Of a DNA stretch of 64,000 nt, positions 21,295 to 34,438 are shown one piece after another. The notes beneath the pieces are model-generated. The model ran no database searches and was not told where the DNA came from. It saw nothing but the letters and a program-made list of their open reading frames with translations. The position numbers were made by a program, and so were the translations under genes. Source of the stretch: Gnomoniopsis sp. IMI 355080 (Eukaryota; Ascomycota; Sordariomycetes; Diaporthales; Gnomoniaceae); assembly GCA_027946555.1 (NCBI GenBank), contig JAPEVC010000014.1, forward strand, positions 186,001-250,000, written 5' to 3'. Each line of letters starts with the position of its first letter. The first letter of the stretch is position 1.

Positions 21295-22968
21295 CGTGTA
21301 TGGCTTGCTCGAGGCGTGGCAAGTCTAAGAAATTGAGAACAAAGTCAGTTCGCTTGGAAGTTCGATGTTTGCGGTCGGAGGGCTGAGAAAACGTCTGATC
21401 GGTGCGCTCGAAATCGAAGAGACTGCCGGTCGACGGGTAGAAGCTTCGACAGTCTACTCTCGAAGTCTCAATGGGGCAGCAGAAGTGTGGGTGTGCGAGA
21501 CTTACCGATGGGATGTGTCGTTACGGTTGGCGATAGTAGGTCAAAGAGGCGCCTCGCAAACGAAGATTTTCCAGTGTGGGCGGCAGGAACGACCGAATTA
21601 GCGTGTCACGTGCTAGCTGAGTCATCAAAAGCGACATGGGCTCCAGAGCGAATGAGCGCTTGTCGACAGGGGTTAAAGCGGGCCGCTTAGATGCATCTTC
21701 CCTGACTCCTGCCGGGAGTGAAAGCTCGCCGCCTCCAACCTCAATAATCTCATCTCGAGACACAATATCACAACACTTCAGCATAGGTACCCAGAATCCA
21801 TTGAATTAATGTTGAGGAGTTCGAGCTAACAATTTTGACAGGTATAGCAACTTTCTTGCGGCTGCTGCAGGCCTGCTACTACCTGTATTGCCCTTTGAGT
21901 GATGCATCGCCATTTCTAAGCTTTTCGCGTCGGAATGTGTCGCGACTTGCGTGGAAATGGCTCAGTGTTGATGTTTTGGCCCAAGTGGAGGCCTGGTTGT
22001 GGATCGGCGTTCCGCTCGGAGAGATCCAGTCCTGGCAGCGCAGCTTGAAAGCAGGCTGGCCAGACTGGGAGGGGCAGCCCTTCTCAGGACACTAGACGCT
22101 GCAACTTCACCAAGTGACAGCGGACACTCACCGAGTGCCCTCGGCTCTGTCGAGCCTACCATCTCTCGTTGTTGCAAAGCGAATCATACAGATGCGTGCT
22201 CTCATCGGCCCGGTAGGTGGTGCAGCCATCGTGGGGTAGTCGACAAGTGCGACGCTGCGTGCAGCTAGGCATTTTGCATTGAGCGAGATGTATCGTGATG
22301 GCCTCATCAGCCAAGTGTGCGAGCATGTTTTGGATGAGATGCTGGACACGGGCTGCAATGCGGCGGTTCGAGGTCGACGTGGGGGCCGAGCCCTGAATCA
22401 TTCCGCCTTTACACCACGCGAACTTCAAACAAGAGGCTCAAGTGTGTTACGAGAACAAAAGATTTTGGGGAATTTAAAGTGGTGTTGTTCGAGACGACAC
22501 CGCCGCGTTGGTTGTTGGGTTTTGGTGTGGTATGTTGGTGGGTAGGCGAGACGAGACAGGCACCTTTGGAATAAGCGGCTGCGGGATGAATGGACACGGG
22601 ATGATCGACTGTAGGATAGTCGCCATGGGGGGCCACCGTCCATGAGACCAGAGCACGTCTGTCAGGCTAGGACCCAGGGATACGAGCCGCATGCTAATTA
22701 GGTAGACTGGGCGTGTAGGTAGGAGTAGGTCGTCTAGATGAGGGAGCATAATCGGATGCAAATAATTCCGGCCGAAGCCTATCATGTCCCAGTGAAGTGG
22801 CCTAGCCTGCTCCTGCTGCGCCAAGTTGACAAAGTGCCGGAGCGGTTGCGAGAGCGGGACCAGGTTGGGTGGTGCCGTCATTTTGAATTTCGGGCTCGAG
22901 CCTTTTCCCTTCTCTTCCTTCAAACAACAAAATCTCCACAAAGAGAGTCGCACAACAGTCCAGCAACA
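21295..22968. promoter_or_regulatory. Divergent promoter region of RPL2 and the WHIM-domain gene
   Basis: These 1.67 kb lie between two start codons facing away from each other. No credible coding frame is present. The 300 bp next to RPL2 and the C/T-rich 22900-22960 stretch are the most promoter-like parts. I could not identify a ribosomal-protein promoter element with confidence. Confidence 0.45.
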
Positions 22969-25393
22969 ATGGCCGACGACGATTCTCTCTCCGAGTTGTC
23001 CTCTCTTTCTTCATTGTCCCCTGCGCCATCGGGAGACGATGATGAACTCGAACTCAAACCTGACGGTGGCATCCTGAAGTTCTTCAAACGCGTCTCCAAC
23101 GACGAGGCCGTTGAAGCAAGAAAGTCTCCTCCTCCACGAAAGCGAGAGCCTTCGCCTCCTCATGAAAATGTTTTTGCGGATAATCCTGACATTGCAGTAA
23201 GTGTGCAGTCATCTGTCGCGCTGTATCGCGAGAAAACGCGCCGAAATGCGCGTTTCGCGTCGCAGCCTCGGCTCACCAGCTCTACAGTTCATTGTCATGT
23301 TCCGCAAGCGATTCGACAGTGTGATGCCCAGATCACTTCCTCATTTCGGTCCCCTGGAACTGGAGCAAGATATTCAACAGGATCCGCCCGCCGAGCGTGT
23401 TGAGCAATTTCTTTGTGTTGTGCTTGGCCTTCTGCTCAACCGAAAGCAAGATATTAAGTGAGCAACCACACCGCACCTCGCTCTATTTTTGAGCGCATCA
23501 CAACTTAGGTTCCTTCAAAGCAATGACCGTTTTCCTCTTCTGGGGCAAACGACCTTTGTCACAGGCGTTCACACTGTCTCTGAGGGTTCTACCAGTTCGC
23601 GCTCTGGGGGCAACACCTGACGAGTCTGTATGCTAATGACACACCTTCACAACAGGCTTGGACACTATTCAAAGGCACTGAATGAGGACGCTATCAATGG
23701 CAAAGATTTCAAGATCCAATGGCCCAAGCATTGGACCGAGAGCCCACTCGCCCGCGGGGGCACATTCCAAGGTCTCACACCCGAGCGACGCCTCGACCTC
23801 CTAAAAACCCTAGTCATATGGGCTCTTGGCCACTCCGACGCAACCAAAGCTGTGATCAACTCAGGCTACAACGGAAAGCGCACCAACGACGATCTGAACC
23901 AGCCTCTCTCCGTTCAGCCATGGGGCTTCGATAGTGACAAACGGCGGTACTTCCTCGTAGAGGGTGACGATAACAGCTCTTTCAGGGTTTATCGCGAGTC
24001 CAATCCAGCCGCACTCTACAACAGGCAATGGATCAGTGTCGCAGGCAGCATTGATGAGGTCAAGGCTCTTGCCGAAAAGCTCGCCAAGGTGGATGGCGGC
24101 CCCAACGCTCGGAAGCTGAGCAACAGCATATTGAAGAATATACCAAATTTCGAGGAGAAGGAAGAGAAGAGAAAGCGTCGGGAGTACAGAAGGCAACAAA
24201 AGGAGCGCTTCCGGCGGCCAGAGCCTGGCTTTTCTATATACGAAGGCCGGACGAGGGGGAAACGGGTCAAGTACACATACGATGAGGACGAAGACTTCTA
24301 CACCGACTCGTCCAATCGAAGGTCGACGAGAAACACTAGAAACCACAGCCCAGTTGAAACAGGCCCAGTTGTTACTGCCAGCGGTCGGCTCTCGCGCGCC
24401 CCGCCTAGGCTGAACGCTGATGATCTCAGTGCAGATGTCAGCGCTCCCCAGAGTGTACAAGGCGATACTATGGACACGGAGATGAGGGGAGGGAGTGAAG
24501 AACTCGGTCCCACTGGTCGACCACGACGGGCTGCTGCCGTCCACCATGGCACGAATGGATGGGCTCATGCTCGCAAGCGGCGGCGGGACGATGTGTCTGA
24601 CGACGAGGACGAAGACGAGTCTGAACCCGACCTTGGTGATGATGAAGAGGAGGAACATGTTCCTCAGGATGAGACGGATGACGCAGAGGAGTTTGAGAAT
24701 GACGAGGCCATGGAGGAAGACGACCAAGAGGTTGTTGCCGACAGTCCTGGATCAAATGGCAGTCGTGTCGTCAAACTCGCCATCAAGGTCAAATTTGACA
24801 AGAACGGCAAAGCGAAGCGCCTCGTCGATGACGGCAATACGCCTTCAGCTTCCACACCATCAAACATCGCCTCTTCACCCGAGAAAGTTGACCAGTCCTC
24901 CGAAGATAACCCAAGTGACGTTCAGGATGTCGTCAACGTTGTGCCCTTGAAACGCACGCAGCCGGAGGACGCTACTATGGCAAATTCTGCTGTTTCGACT
25001 TTGGGCACAACCGACACCAATGGCAACGCGAAGACACATACCCCATCTCCGGCTGATGGTGCTGCTGGTGTCCCCACTGGTCCCACGCCTAATGGAGCTA
25101 CAATGTCATCTGACAAAATCATCACTGCTACATCTGCGAAACCAATTTCTGCGGCAATTTCGACTGCATCTGAGTCTGTTCACACCAATGGCGCGTTGGC
25201 TGCTCTCAGCAGCAATTCGATCATGTCAAAGCCTCAAACGTCTTCCGCAGCACTTGCCGAGAAGCCTGCTGTAGATCGTTTGGCGCCAGGTACTCCTCTG
25301 GGCTCTGGGTCCCCTTCGCTGGCCTTCCGGGGCAGCCCTGAGAAACTCCAGCCTCTGCCGCTTCCCGTCACTGGATCTGCGGACCGAGTCTAG
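22969..25393 (+). CDS. WHIM1/DDT-related chromatin-remodelling accessory protein
   Basis: Three exons, 22969..23196, 23288..23457 and 23656..25393, encode 711 residues. Introns are 91 and 198 bp (GTAAGT and GTGAGC donors) with phase-correct junctions. The N-terminus is acidic and Ser-rich (residues 1-25). Residues about 77-210 form a helical domain. Key parts are FIVMFRKRFDSVMPRSL, AERVEQFLCVVLGLLLNRKQDIKLGHYSKAL and TPERRLDLLKTLVIWALGHSD, followed by NQPLSVQPWGFDSDKRRYFLVEGDD. This layout (DDT-like helices, WHIM1 helix-turn, then a WGxDxxKxxY block) is typical of proteins linked to ISWI remodellers. Next is a basic coiled segment (EEKEEKRKRREYRRQQKER). Then come an Asp/Glu-rich run (about residues 430-490) and a Ser/Thr-rich disordered tail. 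A nuclear chromatin role is inferred from domain knowledge. The exact subunit identity is not recognised. Confidence 0.85.
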
Positions 25394-26367
25394 TCTTTTG
25401 CCATTACAAAGTTAATGTTTTGTGCGACCTGGTCTGGAGTTATGGACCTAGCCCAGGAAGAATTCGGCGTCGAATTGGTCCATGGGTAACAGAGCATTGG
25501 GGAATAGATGAGAAAGTGATACGCCATACGGCCGGGGTTCCGAGCTTAGTGACTGGGTCTGGGTCTATATGTGTATATAGACCAATTGCTCGTGGCGATC
25601 CTGTAGATGACAATACCAATGCTGCGCTGTATTAGAGGCAGCTTTTTAGCTCCGTGGGTAGAAAATGGGTGGAAATACTTCAAAGCAAAGTATAGTGAAG
25701 TGCCGTGGAATAAATTCACAACGCTGAGAATCGTCATTCGGGCATTTCTTCAGCTGCACAAATTTGGTCCCATGTTAGCAGTCATCTTGATATTTTAGCC
25801 CTCACATCGTTAATCCTTGATAGTATGGCAAACTCATACAAAGAGGAACGACACGCTACAAGACGTATTTACCTGCTTTGAAATCCCCGGAACATTTTTG
25901 CGCTGTGAGACCCACACAAACAAGGCCAAGCCCGCGTGGCAGCGGGCCCGGCTCCGCTAAAGAGCCCACTTTTACAGGGGAGAGAGGGGCAACCTCCCGT
26001 GCCCGTAGTCTCCGAGAAGCCGAACCGGTGCCGTGATACCTTCTCTGTCTCTCGCGGTGCATCTGCTTTCAGGCGAACGTCAGTCTTGGGGAAATTATCA
26101 GATGCCCGTTGAAGCCAGTTTACTCGAGATTGTGGGGCTTCCATTTTGCAATCACCCACCTTCTGAGTCCGACTATCGGCTTGGGCATTTTGCCTCGGCC
26201 ATACCATATATATATATATATATATATATACCTGTCCGTGTCTTGTATGATGAGGGGTTGGGTATAGGAACTGGACTTGGTGAAAACTGAAAGTTAACTC
26301 ATACCCACATCCCCCATAACCTCTACATCAATAAGTTTATACTGTGCCCGTCTATAAGATATTCATA
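25394..26367. other. Intergenic spacer with AT microsatellite
   Basis: Between two plus-strand genes. Contains a perfect dinucleotide run of A and T at 26206-26230 about 140 bp upstream of the next start codon. No gene is visible. Confidence 0.5.
26206..26230. repeat. (AT)12 microsatellite
   Basis: A perfect alternating AT run of 25 bp in the upstream region of the isocitrate lyase/PEP mutase-family gene. Confidence 0.9.
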
Positions 26368-27386
26368 ATGGTAAACAAAGCCGCAGCGAAGCTCCGAGCC
26401 CAGCTTGCCGACGAGAGCAAGATCATCGTGTGCCCCGGCGTCCAAGATGGCCTCTCAGCCAGAGTCTGTCTGGACGAGGGTTTTGAGAATCTCTATATGG
26501 TTAGTTTATCCGACTATGTCATTTCACCCCCAAGAAACTCCAGAACAAAAAAGAAGAAGAAAAAACGGAAAAACCGTCCCATTGACCCCCGAAAACCCAG
26601 ACCGGCGCCGGCACCGCCATGAGCGTCCTCGGCCTCCCAGATCTAGGCCTCACAACTGTCGACGACATGGTCCGCAATGCCGGCATGATCGCCTCCCTCG
26701 ACCGCACCGTCCCCGTCATCGCCGACGCCGACACAGGCTACGGTGGGCCGCTAATGGTCGCACGCACCGTAGAGCGCTACATTGCCGCCGGCGTCGCGGG
26801 CTTGCATATTGAGGACCAAGCCACCACCAAACGCTGCGGCCACCTGCTGGGCAAAGAGCTCGTCGACACGTCCACCTATATTAGCCGCATCCGCGCGGCA
26901 GCCGCCGCGCGCCAAGCGTCGGGCGAGGACATTGTACTGATTGCGCGGACGGACGCGCTGCAGTCGCTCGGCTTTGACGAGGCCATTTCGCGGCTGCGGC
27001 GGGCGGCCGAGGCGGGTGCGGATATGGTATTTTTGGAGGGCATGACGAGCGTGGAGCAGATGCGCGAGAGCGTCAAGGCGCTGGCGCCGACGCCGTGTTT
27101 TTTGAACATGGTGCAGGGCGGCGTAACGCCGTTGGTTAGTCGGGACGAGGCGCAGGCGATGGGGTACCGCGTGGTGATTTGGCCGTGCTTTGCAATGACG
27201 GCGGCGATGAATGCGTGGCGGGAGGCCGCTAAGGAGCTCAAGGGTACGGGGATGGTGAAGGAGGTTAAGGACGAGAGTGGGAAAGTGAGAGGAGGTGTTA
27301 GGGAGTGTTTCGAGGTCTGTGGATTGACCAAGTATGCAGCATTCGATCAGGAAATGGGCGGACAGGCTTTTGCAAATGGTGTATGA
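26368..27386 (+). CDS. Isocitrate lyase/PEP mutase superfamily enzyme
   Basis: Two exons, 26368..26499 and 26601..27386, encode 305 residues. The junction restores LYMTGAGTAMS, the strand-turn after the first barrel helix in this family. The Mg2+-binding DADTGYGG motif is at residues 86-93, followed by an IED dyad (114-116) and KRCGH at 121-125. That is the catalytic-loop form (KKCGH/KRCGH) used by isocitrate and 2-methylisocitrate lyases, not by true PEP mutases. The length fits the 2-methylisocitrate lyase/dimethylmalate lyase/oxaloacetate hydrolase branch. The substrate cannot be assigned from sequence alone. No mitochondrial or peroxisomal signal is obvious (C-terminus AFANGV). The coding exon is notably GC-rich in third positions compared with its flanks. 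The 101-bp intron has a GTTAGT donor and an unusual purine-rich stretch before its acceptor. Confidence 0.9.
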
Positions 27387-28249
27387 GTTAGTCAGAGGGG
27401 GGACCTTGACGACCAAGGACAAAGCAGGACAAAGCAGGAAGAGAAGGCTATCAATTCTCAATCCACTCTCACTTAGCAGACAACCACAGCCTCATAGTCC
27501 TTCGACTTGGCACGGAAATCCAGACACTGGAAGTGCGATACAAGTGTATAAATCGTCTTTGACTCGTCGTACTATTAACTATCACATGGAAGCTTCTCAA
27601 TGTCCATACTACGCCAACTATGTATTGGTATCCAAGGTAACCTCGTCTATTGTACACACCTTAATGAACAATATACCACACGACAATAAAAACCCGCCTG
27701 GCTGTAGGAATAAATGTGTTGACTCCATTTCCATACCTTGATGAATGGCCTGGCTTTGCAGGAACGATTCATCTCGGAAAAGAGCGGAATTTAGCCGTAA
27801 ACTGCTCGCCTAGTCCTCCTATCCGTCACGAAAGAAATTCCTATCATCGGTCTTGTGACCTTGCCCAATCTCAAATGTGTCCTTGGAAAGGAAAAGCGGC
27901 TGCCTTAGTAAAGCAAGCCTGAAATCAAAACTCCCTGATCCCGTGTAATCCGCCCATTTGTCCTGCCCAACAGGTAACACGCCGCAGACCATGACCAGTA
28001 TGAAATCAAGAACATCAAGGGGATGAGCTTCTGCCAAATCAAATCAGGCAGACTGTCAAATAAAAAGCAGAAACACCTTGACACCAGCCGATGTGCTGCC
28101 CTCCGGGGTGGCAAGCAAAGTGAAGTGTTGAGGCCATATGCAGTCTTGGGCCAAGCAGGACTGGCCCCTGTATGTAGTTTGGCTAATGGAAACCAACGTT
28201 TCGTTATTCGCATCATTGAAATATCGTCGCTAATCGTGAAAGTGCCCTC
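27387..28249. other. 3' intergenic spacer
   Basis: Between the convergent stops of the isocitrate lyase-family gene (plus) and ATG1 (minus). It is A/T-richer than the coding flanks, with no gene seen. Confidence 0.5.
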
Positions 28250-31200
28250 TTATGATCCGTGAGCAGGTATGCTTCGTGGAGACCCCTCTCCGCTGCGGCG
28301 TCGGATGAGATTCTGCTGCTGCTGTTGGGCCCTCGTCGCACTCGCGACCATCTGCATCTTTCCTCGCACTGCTGCAAGTCGGCTGGTAACCATACCAATC
28401 ACTAAGCGGTGTCAGTCGGGCTGTGAAGTGATCGAGAGACAATTACTTACACCTGATCACATTTTGCTGATCGACCGAATCGAGCTCAGACGTGGGCTCT
28501 TCTCCTGATGCTGTCGGTTCATCTTTGGACACTCCCGAGATTCGTCTCTTAGGGAGATCATCGTCCTTGTCCAAGACCGCCTCGAGCATGCAGATTGCAG
28601 TGACGTACGAAATCTCACACCCTGCCAGGTCTCCATTCGCAATTTCGTCAATCGCTGCCCTACGGCTCATGTCGACGGCTCGTTCATACATGAGTTTCTC
28701 AGCAACGATACCGGGAGTGAAGTTGGTCCTGTCGCCTGTTGAGAAGTTTGTCGAAGCAGTCTCCGGGCGATTACTTGGATGACTAGGGTGATCCTCTGGC
28801 AAACCCCTCTGCGCATCGTTGAGCTTCAGCCGAACGATCTCGGCTTTCTCCAACACCTCATTAAATCGTGTTCGTACCCATTGCACAGCCGAATTGATCC
28901 GATTCAAAAGGGCTTGCGTGCTGGAAGGGTCACGACCGGCTGGGTGGTTGCCAGACGACTCTGAACGGGTCTTTCGAGTCCACCACAAGTTCGCTATGTC
29001 CATCGCCTTGGCGAGAAGTGACAACGCCTTGACGTATAGTGCCAAGGCCTCATCCGACAATGCGATGATAGCATCCACAGTGAGCACATCTTCCCCCTCA
29101 GCAGTTTCGGTATCTGACGGCACGCCACCCAAGCCGTGATCCATGGAAGGTGTGAGCGGCACTAGTTGTTTATACTTGACCTCGGCGAATCCGTAAACGA
29201 CATCGCTCCTTGTCGCAAAGTCCTCAATACGTTGAGCAACCCGAGCATCCTCGTCATAAGGAGCGCTCTGCTTCCCGTCCCCAATCAGAGCAATCGGAGC
29301 TGGTTGCACCGAATACGCGGGAAAGGGGTTGTACAGCTGGGGTGGAGAGCCGCCTTTGCCAAAGTCGGTTGGCAGTTTTATTCCGCTCAGCCAACGGTTA
29401 CTGGCGCCATGGATAGCCTTGGTGATGAATGAAGCGGGCTTACTGCCCAAGGAGGGCCTGCGCTCATAGGTGTTGGAGCGCGGCCTACCTTGTGCGACCT
29501 GCATGGTTCTCGACGGCAGAGGTGCAATAGCACCAGTTGTCGAGTCGGGAGCACCCTGTGTTGTAGTCCGCCGCACCATCTGTCCGGATGGGGCAGAATG
29601 TCCCTGAGTAAGCAAAGCCATCCGCCCGTTGGCAGCCAATTCATCGGCCAAGGCATTGACCGCGACCTGGTTTTTGTCGACGACGACATAGTCCCGCTCA
29701 AAGGCAATATCTTGCTGAGTTTGCTCCTGCTCGTTTGAGTAAGCCCTGCCAGACTGAGCTCCTGATCGACTACGGGGACTCTCCGCCAAGCCCGTGGCTG
29801 GCCCGTCCCGACCATGTTTGTTGGCCGAAGCATTTGATATTGCCCGCCGACGAGCTTCGTGCATATATGATTTGGGCGGTGCAGAGGTTGACGAAACAGG
29901 TTGCGGTCGACGTATGCCCAGACCCTCACCCATATCTTGACGAGGAGAGTTGCTGAGTCGTACGGCAGGTTGACCAAGCTGCTTGTCAGTCTCAGTAGTA
30001 GGTGTGGAGAGCGGCGAGCGTCTGTAAGGTTTCTCTACTGGAGACTGTACTCTTTCGGCCCTGTTAAGGTCTTGCTCTGTCCCATAACGCCTCAAGGGCA
30101 ACTTTCGGCCGGCCGGACCTGTCTCGTCGACATTGGCACCACCTTTGACAGGTTTTGGGTCTTTCGACTCAACAGACGCAACCATGTCCTCCTCTACAAG
30201 TCCTGGTATTGGGCCTGTTACCACTTCATGCTTGAAAAATTCTTCGAAGCTGATGCGCTCGAGGGGGTTCTTCTTGAGCAGTGCTAGGATAACGTCTTTC
30301 AACTCTGGCGAGACATCGACACTGCTCGGGAACTCGATCCTGTTATCGATTCGTTCAATTTGCCGAAGCAAATCGACGTGGTTAGAAGCACGGAAAGGAG
30401 GCCGACCACTTGTCAATTCGTACAAAACGGTTCCAACAGACCACAAATCGGCTTTGGCATCGTAGCGTTCATAGCGCAGGATCTCAGGAGCCATGTAGAG
30501 TGGGGAACCACAAAGTGTTTCGGCAAGCGAGGTAGCGGGCAGTACGCGGGCAAAACCGAAATCAGCGAGCTTGAGCATAGGCAGAGACCTGATCCCAGTA
30601 GCAGGAATCAAGCTGTCATAGCTGGCGCTGAGGATGGCTTGCACATCCGGGTTGGCCTCTTGCCATGTGGGTGGCGGGAGAAGCAGGAGATTCTGAGGCT
30701 TCACATCGCGGTGAATGAGGTTCTTGAGACGTAGGAACTCTAGAGCGCTAGCGAGCTGCTTGAGAAAGTGGCGGATGAGAACTTCGTTGACACCACCGCT
30801 GCGTGGCGTGGGGTACCTGGCCCTCACGTCGGCTAGGGCCATCTTGGCCATCTTTTCGTCCCTGGCCTTGTTCTTTATGAATTGTGACAGGTCCCCAAGC
30901 GCGCAATACTCCATCATGAGATGTATGTAGGAGGGTGTCTCGATGCACTCGTGAAGGGCAACAATGTGTGGATGACGAAGTTTCTCCAGAATTTTAATCT
31001 CAGAGTAAAGATTGTCCTTGACCTTGCCCTTCAACTTGCTGGCGTCAACGGATTTTATGGCGACGAGGAGTCGAGTGCTCTATGACGAGAATACCATGTC
31101 AGCTAATCAGGATCACCAGCTGTAGATGCGAGCCCTCCAACATCTACCCTTTTTGGTCTGTAATAGTTCTTTGCGAACGGACGCTAGGGCTTTGCAGAGG

Positions 31201-31354
31201 GGAATAAAAAATGAGGAACGAGGAGGCTAACCCTGTGACGTCCTTTGTAGACAGTAGCGAAGCTGCCCTTCCCAGCCTTTTCTTCAATCCTGTAGTCGGC
31301 CATAGCATCGGTCGACTGGCGGGACCGCCGTGGAGCTGAGGATGGTGAAGCCAT
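28250..31354 (-). CDS. ATG1: Autophagy serine/threonine kinase Atg1
   Basis: Three exons, 31354..31232, 31079..28451 and 28401..28250, encode 967 residues. Atg1 (ULK1 orthologue) starts autophagosome formation downstream of TOR, acting with Atg13 and Atg17 in the cytoplasm. The kinase domain opens with GKGSFATVYKG (28-38) and VAIK (Lys50). It continues with HRDVKPQN (catalytic Asp166), DFG (Asp214), the activation-loop segment SLAETLCGSPLYMAPE (phospho-acceptor Thr229) and W-SVGTVLYEL. The family-typical insert between HRD and DFG is present. The middle is Ser/Pro-rich. The C-terminal helical region (EDVLTVDAIIALSDEALALYVKAL onward) is the EAT/tMIT region that binds Atg13. The third exon is recovered through a GTAAGT donor just before an apparent stop. 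It adds about 50 residues, including IGMVTSRLAAVRGKMQMV and a five-Gln run. A second in-frame Met lies at codon 18. Confidence 0.96.
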
Positions 31355-34300
31355 TTCTTCCTGTGGGAGTTGACGAGGGACAGGAAGGTAGCTGTATTGA
31401 CGTAGCCCGTGGGCCTAAAGGGGGTGTGACTCGAAGCGAATCGTGATAGGCGTCATGTACACATGTAGGTGGAAGTGTCGTAGGGCTGCGCGGACGGGGC
31501 TGTTGGATGACTTCTGGGAAGCAGGCACCGTTAGCCTTGATGGGAGGATGGAAGAGAGGAAACGAAAGAAAGAAACGAGGGTGTTTGGATATAGCTGGGA
31601 GGACTGGAGGTTGATGGGGAGTAGTAGCTGCAGGCAGGCACCCGATTTGGTGCAGGGCAGCGCAACGATATGGGAATATGGGATATGGGATGTCTCTGGT
31701 CTCGATGCGCTGGGGAGGCAAGAGTGACCTCGGCGACTGGGGGGCTCTCAAGTGAGTGCATGGGGTGGGTAGTAGGTGGTACGTGCGTACCTTGTTGGCG
31801 TGCAGACGTCCTGCGACAGAGAACTGGGGACTGACTAACAGACAGGGACCCTGGACAGAAGACTAGTGTTGTGGCAGGCCAGGTAGGGGGTCTGCCGGAT
31901 GAGATCGGCAGCTTGACTTGGCAGACATGCGTGACCCTGACGAGCGGGTGAGTGCAAGGCTGGACGGTGATGACGAATTGAAGACGCCGCAGCAGACAAC
32001 AAGAGAGGGCCCGGGAAAGGAAATAGAAGGGAATCCAACTTAAAAAGTCAACCGAGGATGGAAATCGCGGCTACTGGGGATTGTATGTAGAATGAGGCCA
32101 GGTCAGGCCAAGCGCAGGTCAAGTCAGCGGTGGGAGCGATAAGGGTCAAGTGACTCCGGATGCCTGAAAGAGACGGCGCTTCCGAAGGTTAGCCTGGTCG
32201 CGTGTTATTGGGGCGTGTGGCGTGGGTAGACTGACCTGTGGATGAGCACAGCGAGAGTGTCCGAGTTCAAATCAATGACTCAGAAATCGAGGGCTTGGGT
32301 GAAGTCTGTTGCACGCAGCTACTCTGTACTGCAGGACAGGGGACGCAGCGAGAGTAGTAGTATGAGGACTGCTTAAAGGTAGGTAGAGGATAGTTGTATT
32401 GTGTTGTGCCGTGCCGTACGGTGTGGTGGAAAAAGAAGAGTTGAAGACGAGGTCAGATAAACAGAAGAAGGCAAGACGAGGCGGGTGAGTTGGGTCGAGA
32501 TAAAGTCCCGTCTTCGGAGGATGGGAGAGGACGGGAAGTGCAGCAGATCTGATTGAGTGCTTGGAATTAGACCCGCGTCTTAACTAGTCACGGTCGCTGG
32601 TGACCATAGATAAGTGAAGAGTCGCTGAGCTGATGAGCTCGTGTGGTCAACTTGTTTCATCGAATGGATCTTGGTAGTTAGGCATGGGAGTAGCTATGTA
32701 CTGTATGGTGCCTCGAAGTACTGGCTGCTTCTGCTAGGGCGATGCAACAAATGTATGACGGACACGCTGCAAGACTAGCTGGCTCGACTTGTCGTAAACT
32801 TCCGTTGACGTGATAACAACTCCACTGCGCATAGTACCATAGTACATGTTTCTTTCATGCGAGGCATCTGCGATAAGCCTTGTTACTTGGGTCAGACCCT
32901 GAGCATCACAAGTGGATCTAACCTACCTAGCTTAGTACATGTATTCCGTACTGAACACACCAGAGGAGAGAGCCTTTGCTTCCAATACCCGCGTCGCATC
33001 TGCACGCACTCAAAGCAAAGCACTCAACCAAAACATTCACCTACTACATAGTACGATGGTATGTATGTTATTGTTAGCGCTGACCGAGCTCACCAATCGA
33101 CTGTTCAACATGCTCATCAATCTGTTACCGGATCTCAACACGGCGTATCCAGGTTTCAAGTCTGGTTGGTAGTATCGATCAAGTACACGGGCCCAACGCG
33201 CCGAAACGCTCCCTTACAAATCCCTCCAAGTCGATGGATTCATTAATGTTGTGTAACTATAGCTCACCTCATATGGACCCTTGACTGCGCGTACCTGACT
33301 TACCATGATGCTATTTTCAATGCCGACGCCATTGTTTTGACTTTTGGAATCAGTAAAGGGCCGGACCCGGGACCCGGTAATTCTATATAATGGCTCATCA
33401 AGGGTCTTTCCGAAGCCAACACCATTTTACCCTCGCTTTGTCGGTCGGTGACAATCGGACTCCTCAGTCTCAACACACTGTTAAATACGTGCCTGTCAGG
33501 CTGTCAGTCTGTATATGTTATGAGTCTATGTGTGTGCGATAACGGGCAAGTATTGACTGTATCCTGGACCCACCTTTGGATTTCGCGCGACTCCTAGCCC
33601 ACATACTAGCTGAGCATCCATTACTTTTAAGTTCATTCATACGATTGCTATTTATTATTGTTAGTCACTGTCAAGCGGAATCTGGTGGTGTCCGTTATGC
33701 TTTTCGGCGTTCGCCTGCCCCGGAAACCCCCAGATGCAGACATATGTGGCAAGTAGCACATCACCTTCATCCTGGCCTACACGCTGCTATTGCAATTCGG
33801 ACGCACCGGTCGCGTATGGTAGGGATCAGGGTCTTGTTCACTCTCAATAGAGATTTTTCTTTGGAAGCCCGCCATTGTAGAACAGCCACACCCTACACAA
33901 CAAGAGGTGACAGGGAAAGAATGACATGTGCGGATAAGTGCCACCACAATGAGTACTTAGGTACACATCCGTTACTGGGTCGATGCCACATTCGGACTGT
34001 TGGGTGCTTTGTCACACTCGGCTGATATTCTTCTGTTCAACTCGTGCGAGCCGACTCGCCCTCGCTCTCGCCCTCGCCTTCACCCTGGTCCATATTGTTC
34101 CTGATGCCCAAAGCAGCTGGCATATCGGCAGGCCTTCGATCATCGGCCCTCATGCGCCTCAGAGATGCATGTCTCCGCAGCAGATGTCCAATACTACCCA
34201 ATCTCACAGCAGAATGCCTCTACCCTGCCGAGAGCGCTTGCGGCGAGGCAAAAGCTACTATGGGAAAACAGCCTCGGCAGATTAGCTATTACTGTTGGAC

Positions 34301-34392
34301 AACGCCTCTAATGAGAGAGCTTGACACCTGGGCAAGCTGCAGTACAACATGTCAACCTACCACAAATGCAGATTTGCCCCATACACCTTGAT

Positions 34393-34438
34393 GAACACAC
34401 AGACACACACATATACACACACAACACAACACAACACA
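34393..34438. repeat. CA-rich microsatellite tract
   Basis: An imperfect ACAC repeat that changes into four CAACA pentamer units. It is non-coding. Confidence 0.8.

Noticed and set aside
20611..21336. A 241-codon plus-strand frame opposite RPL2
   Set aside because: Antisense shadow of a highly expressed, codon-biased gene. It is Val/Gly/Asp-rich with no motif.
23458..23655. Fragments inside intron 2 of the WHIM-type gene that read like protein in two frames
   Set aside because: The frames conflict and need indels. Removing the 198-bp intron gives a clean in-phase QDIKLGHYSKAL joint with good splice signals, so chance is the simpler explanation.
33576..34025. A 149-codon plus-strand frame upstream of ATG1
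   Set aside because: Its composition (Arg, His, Cys and Thr excess) is typical of random open frames, with no homologous motif.
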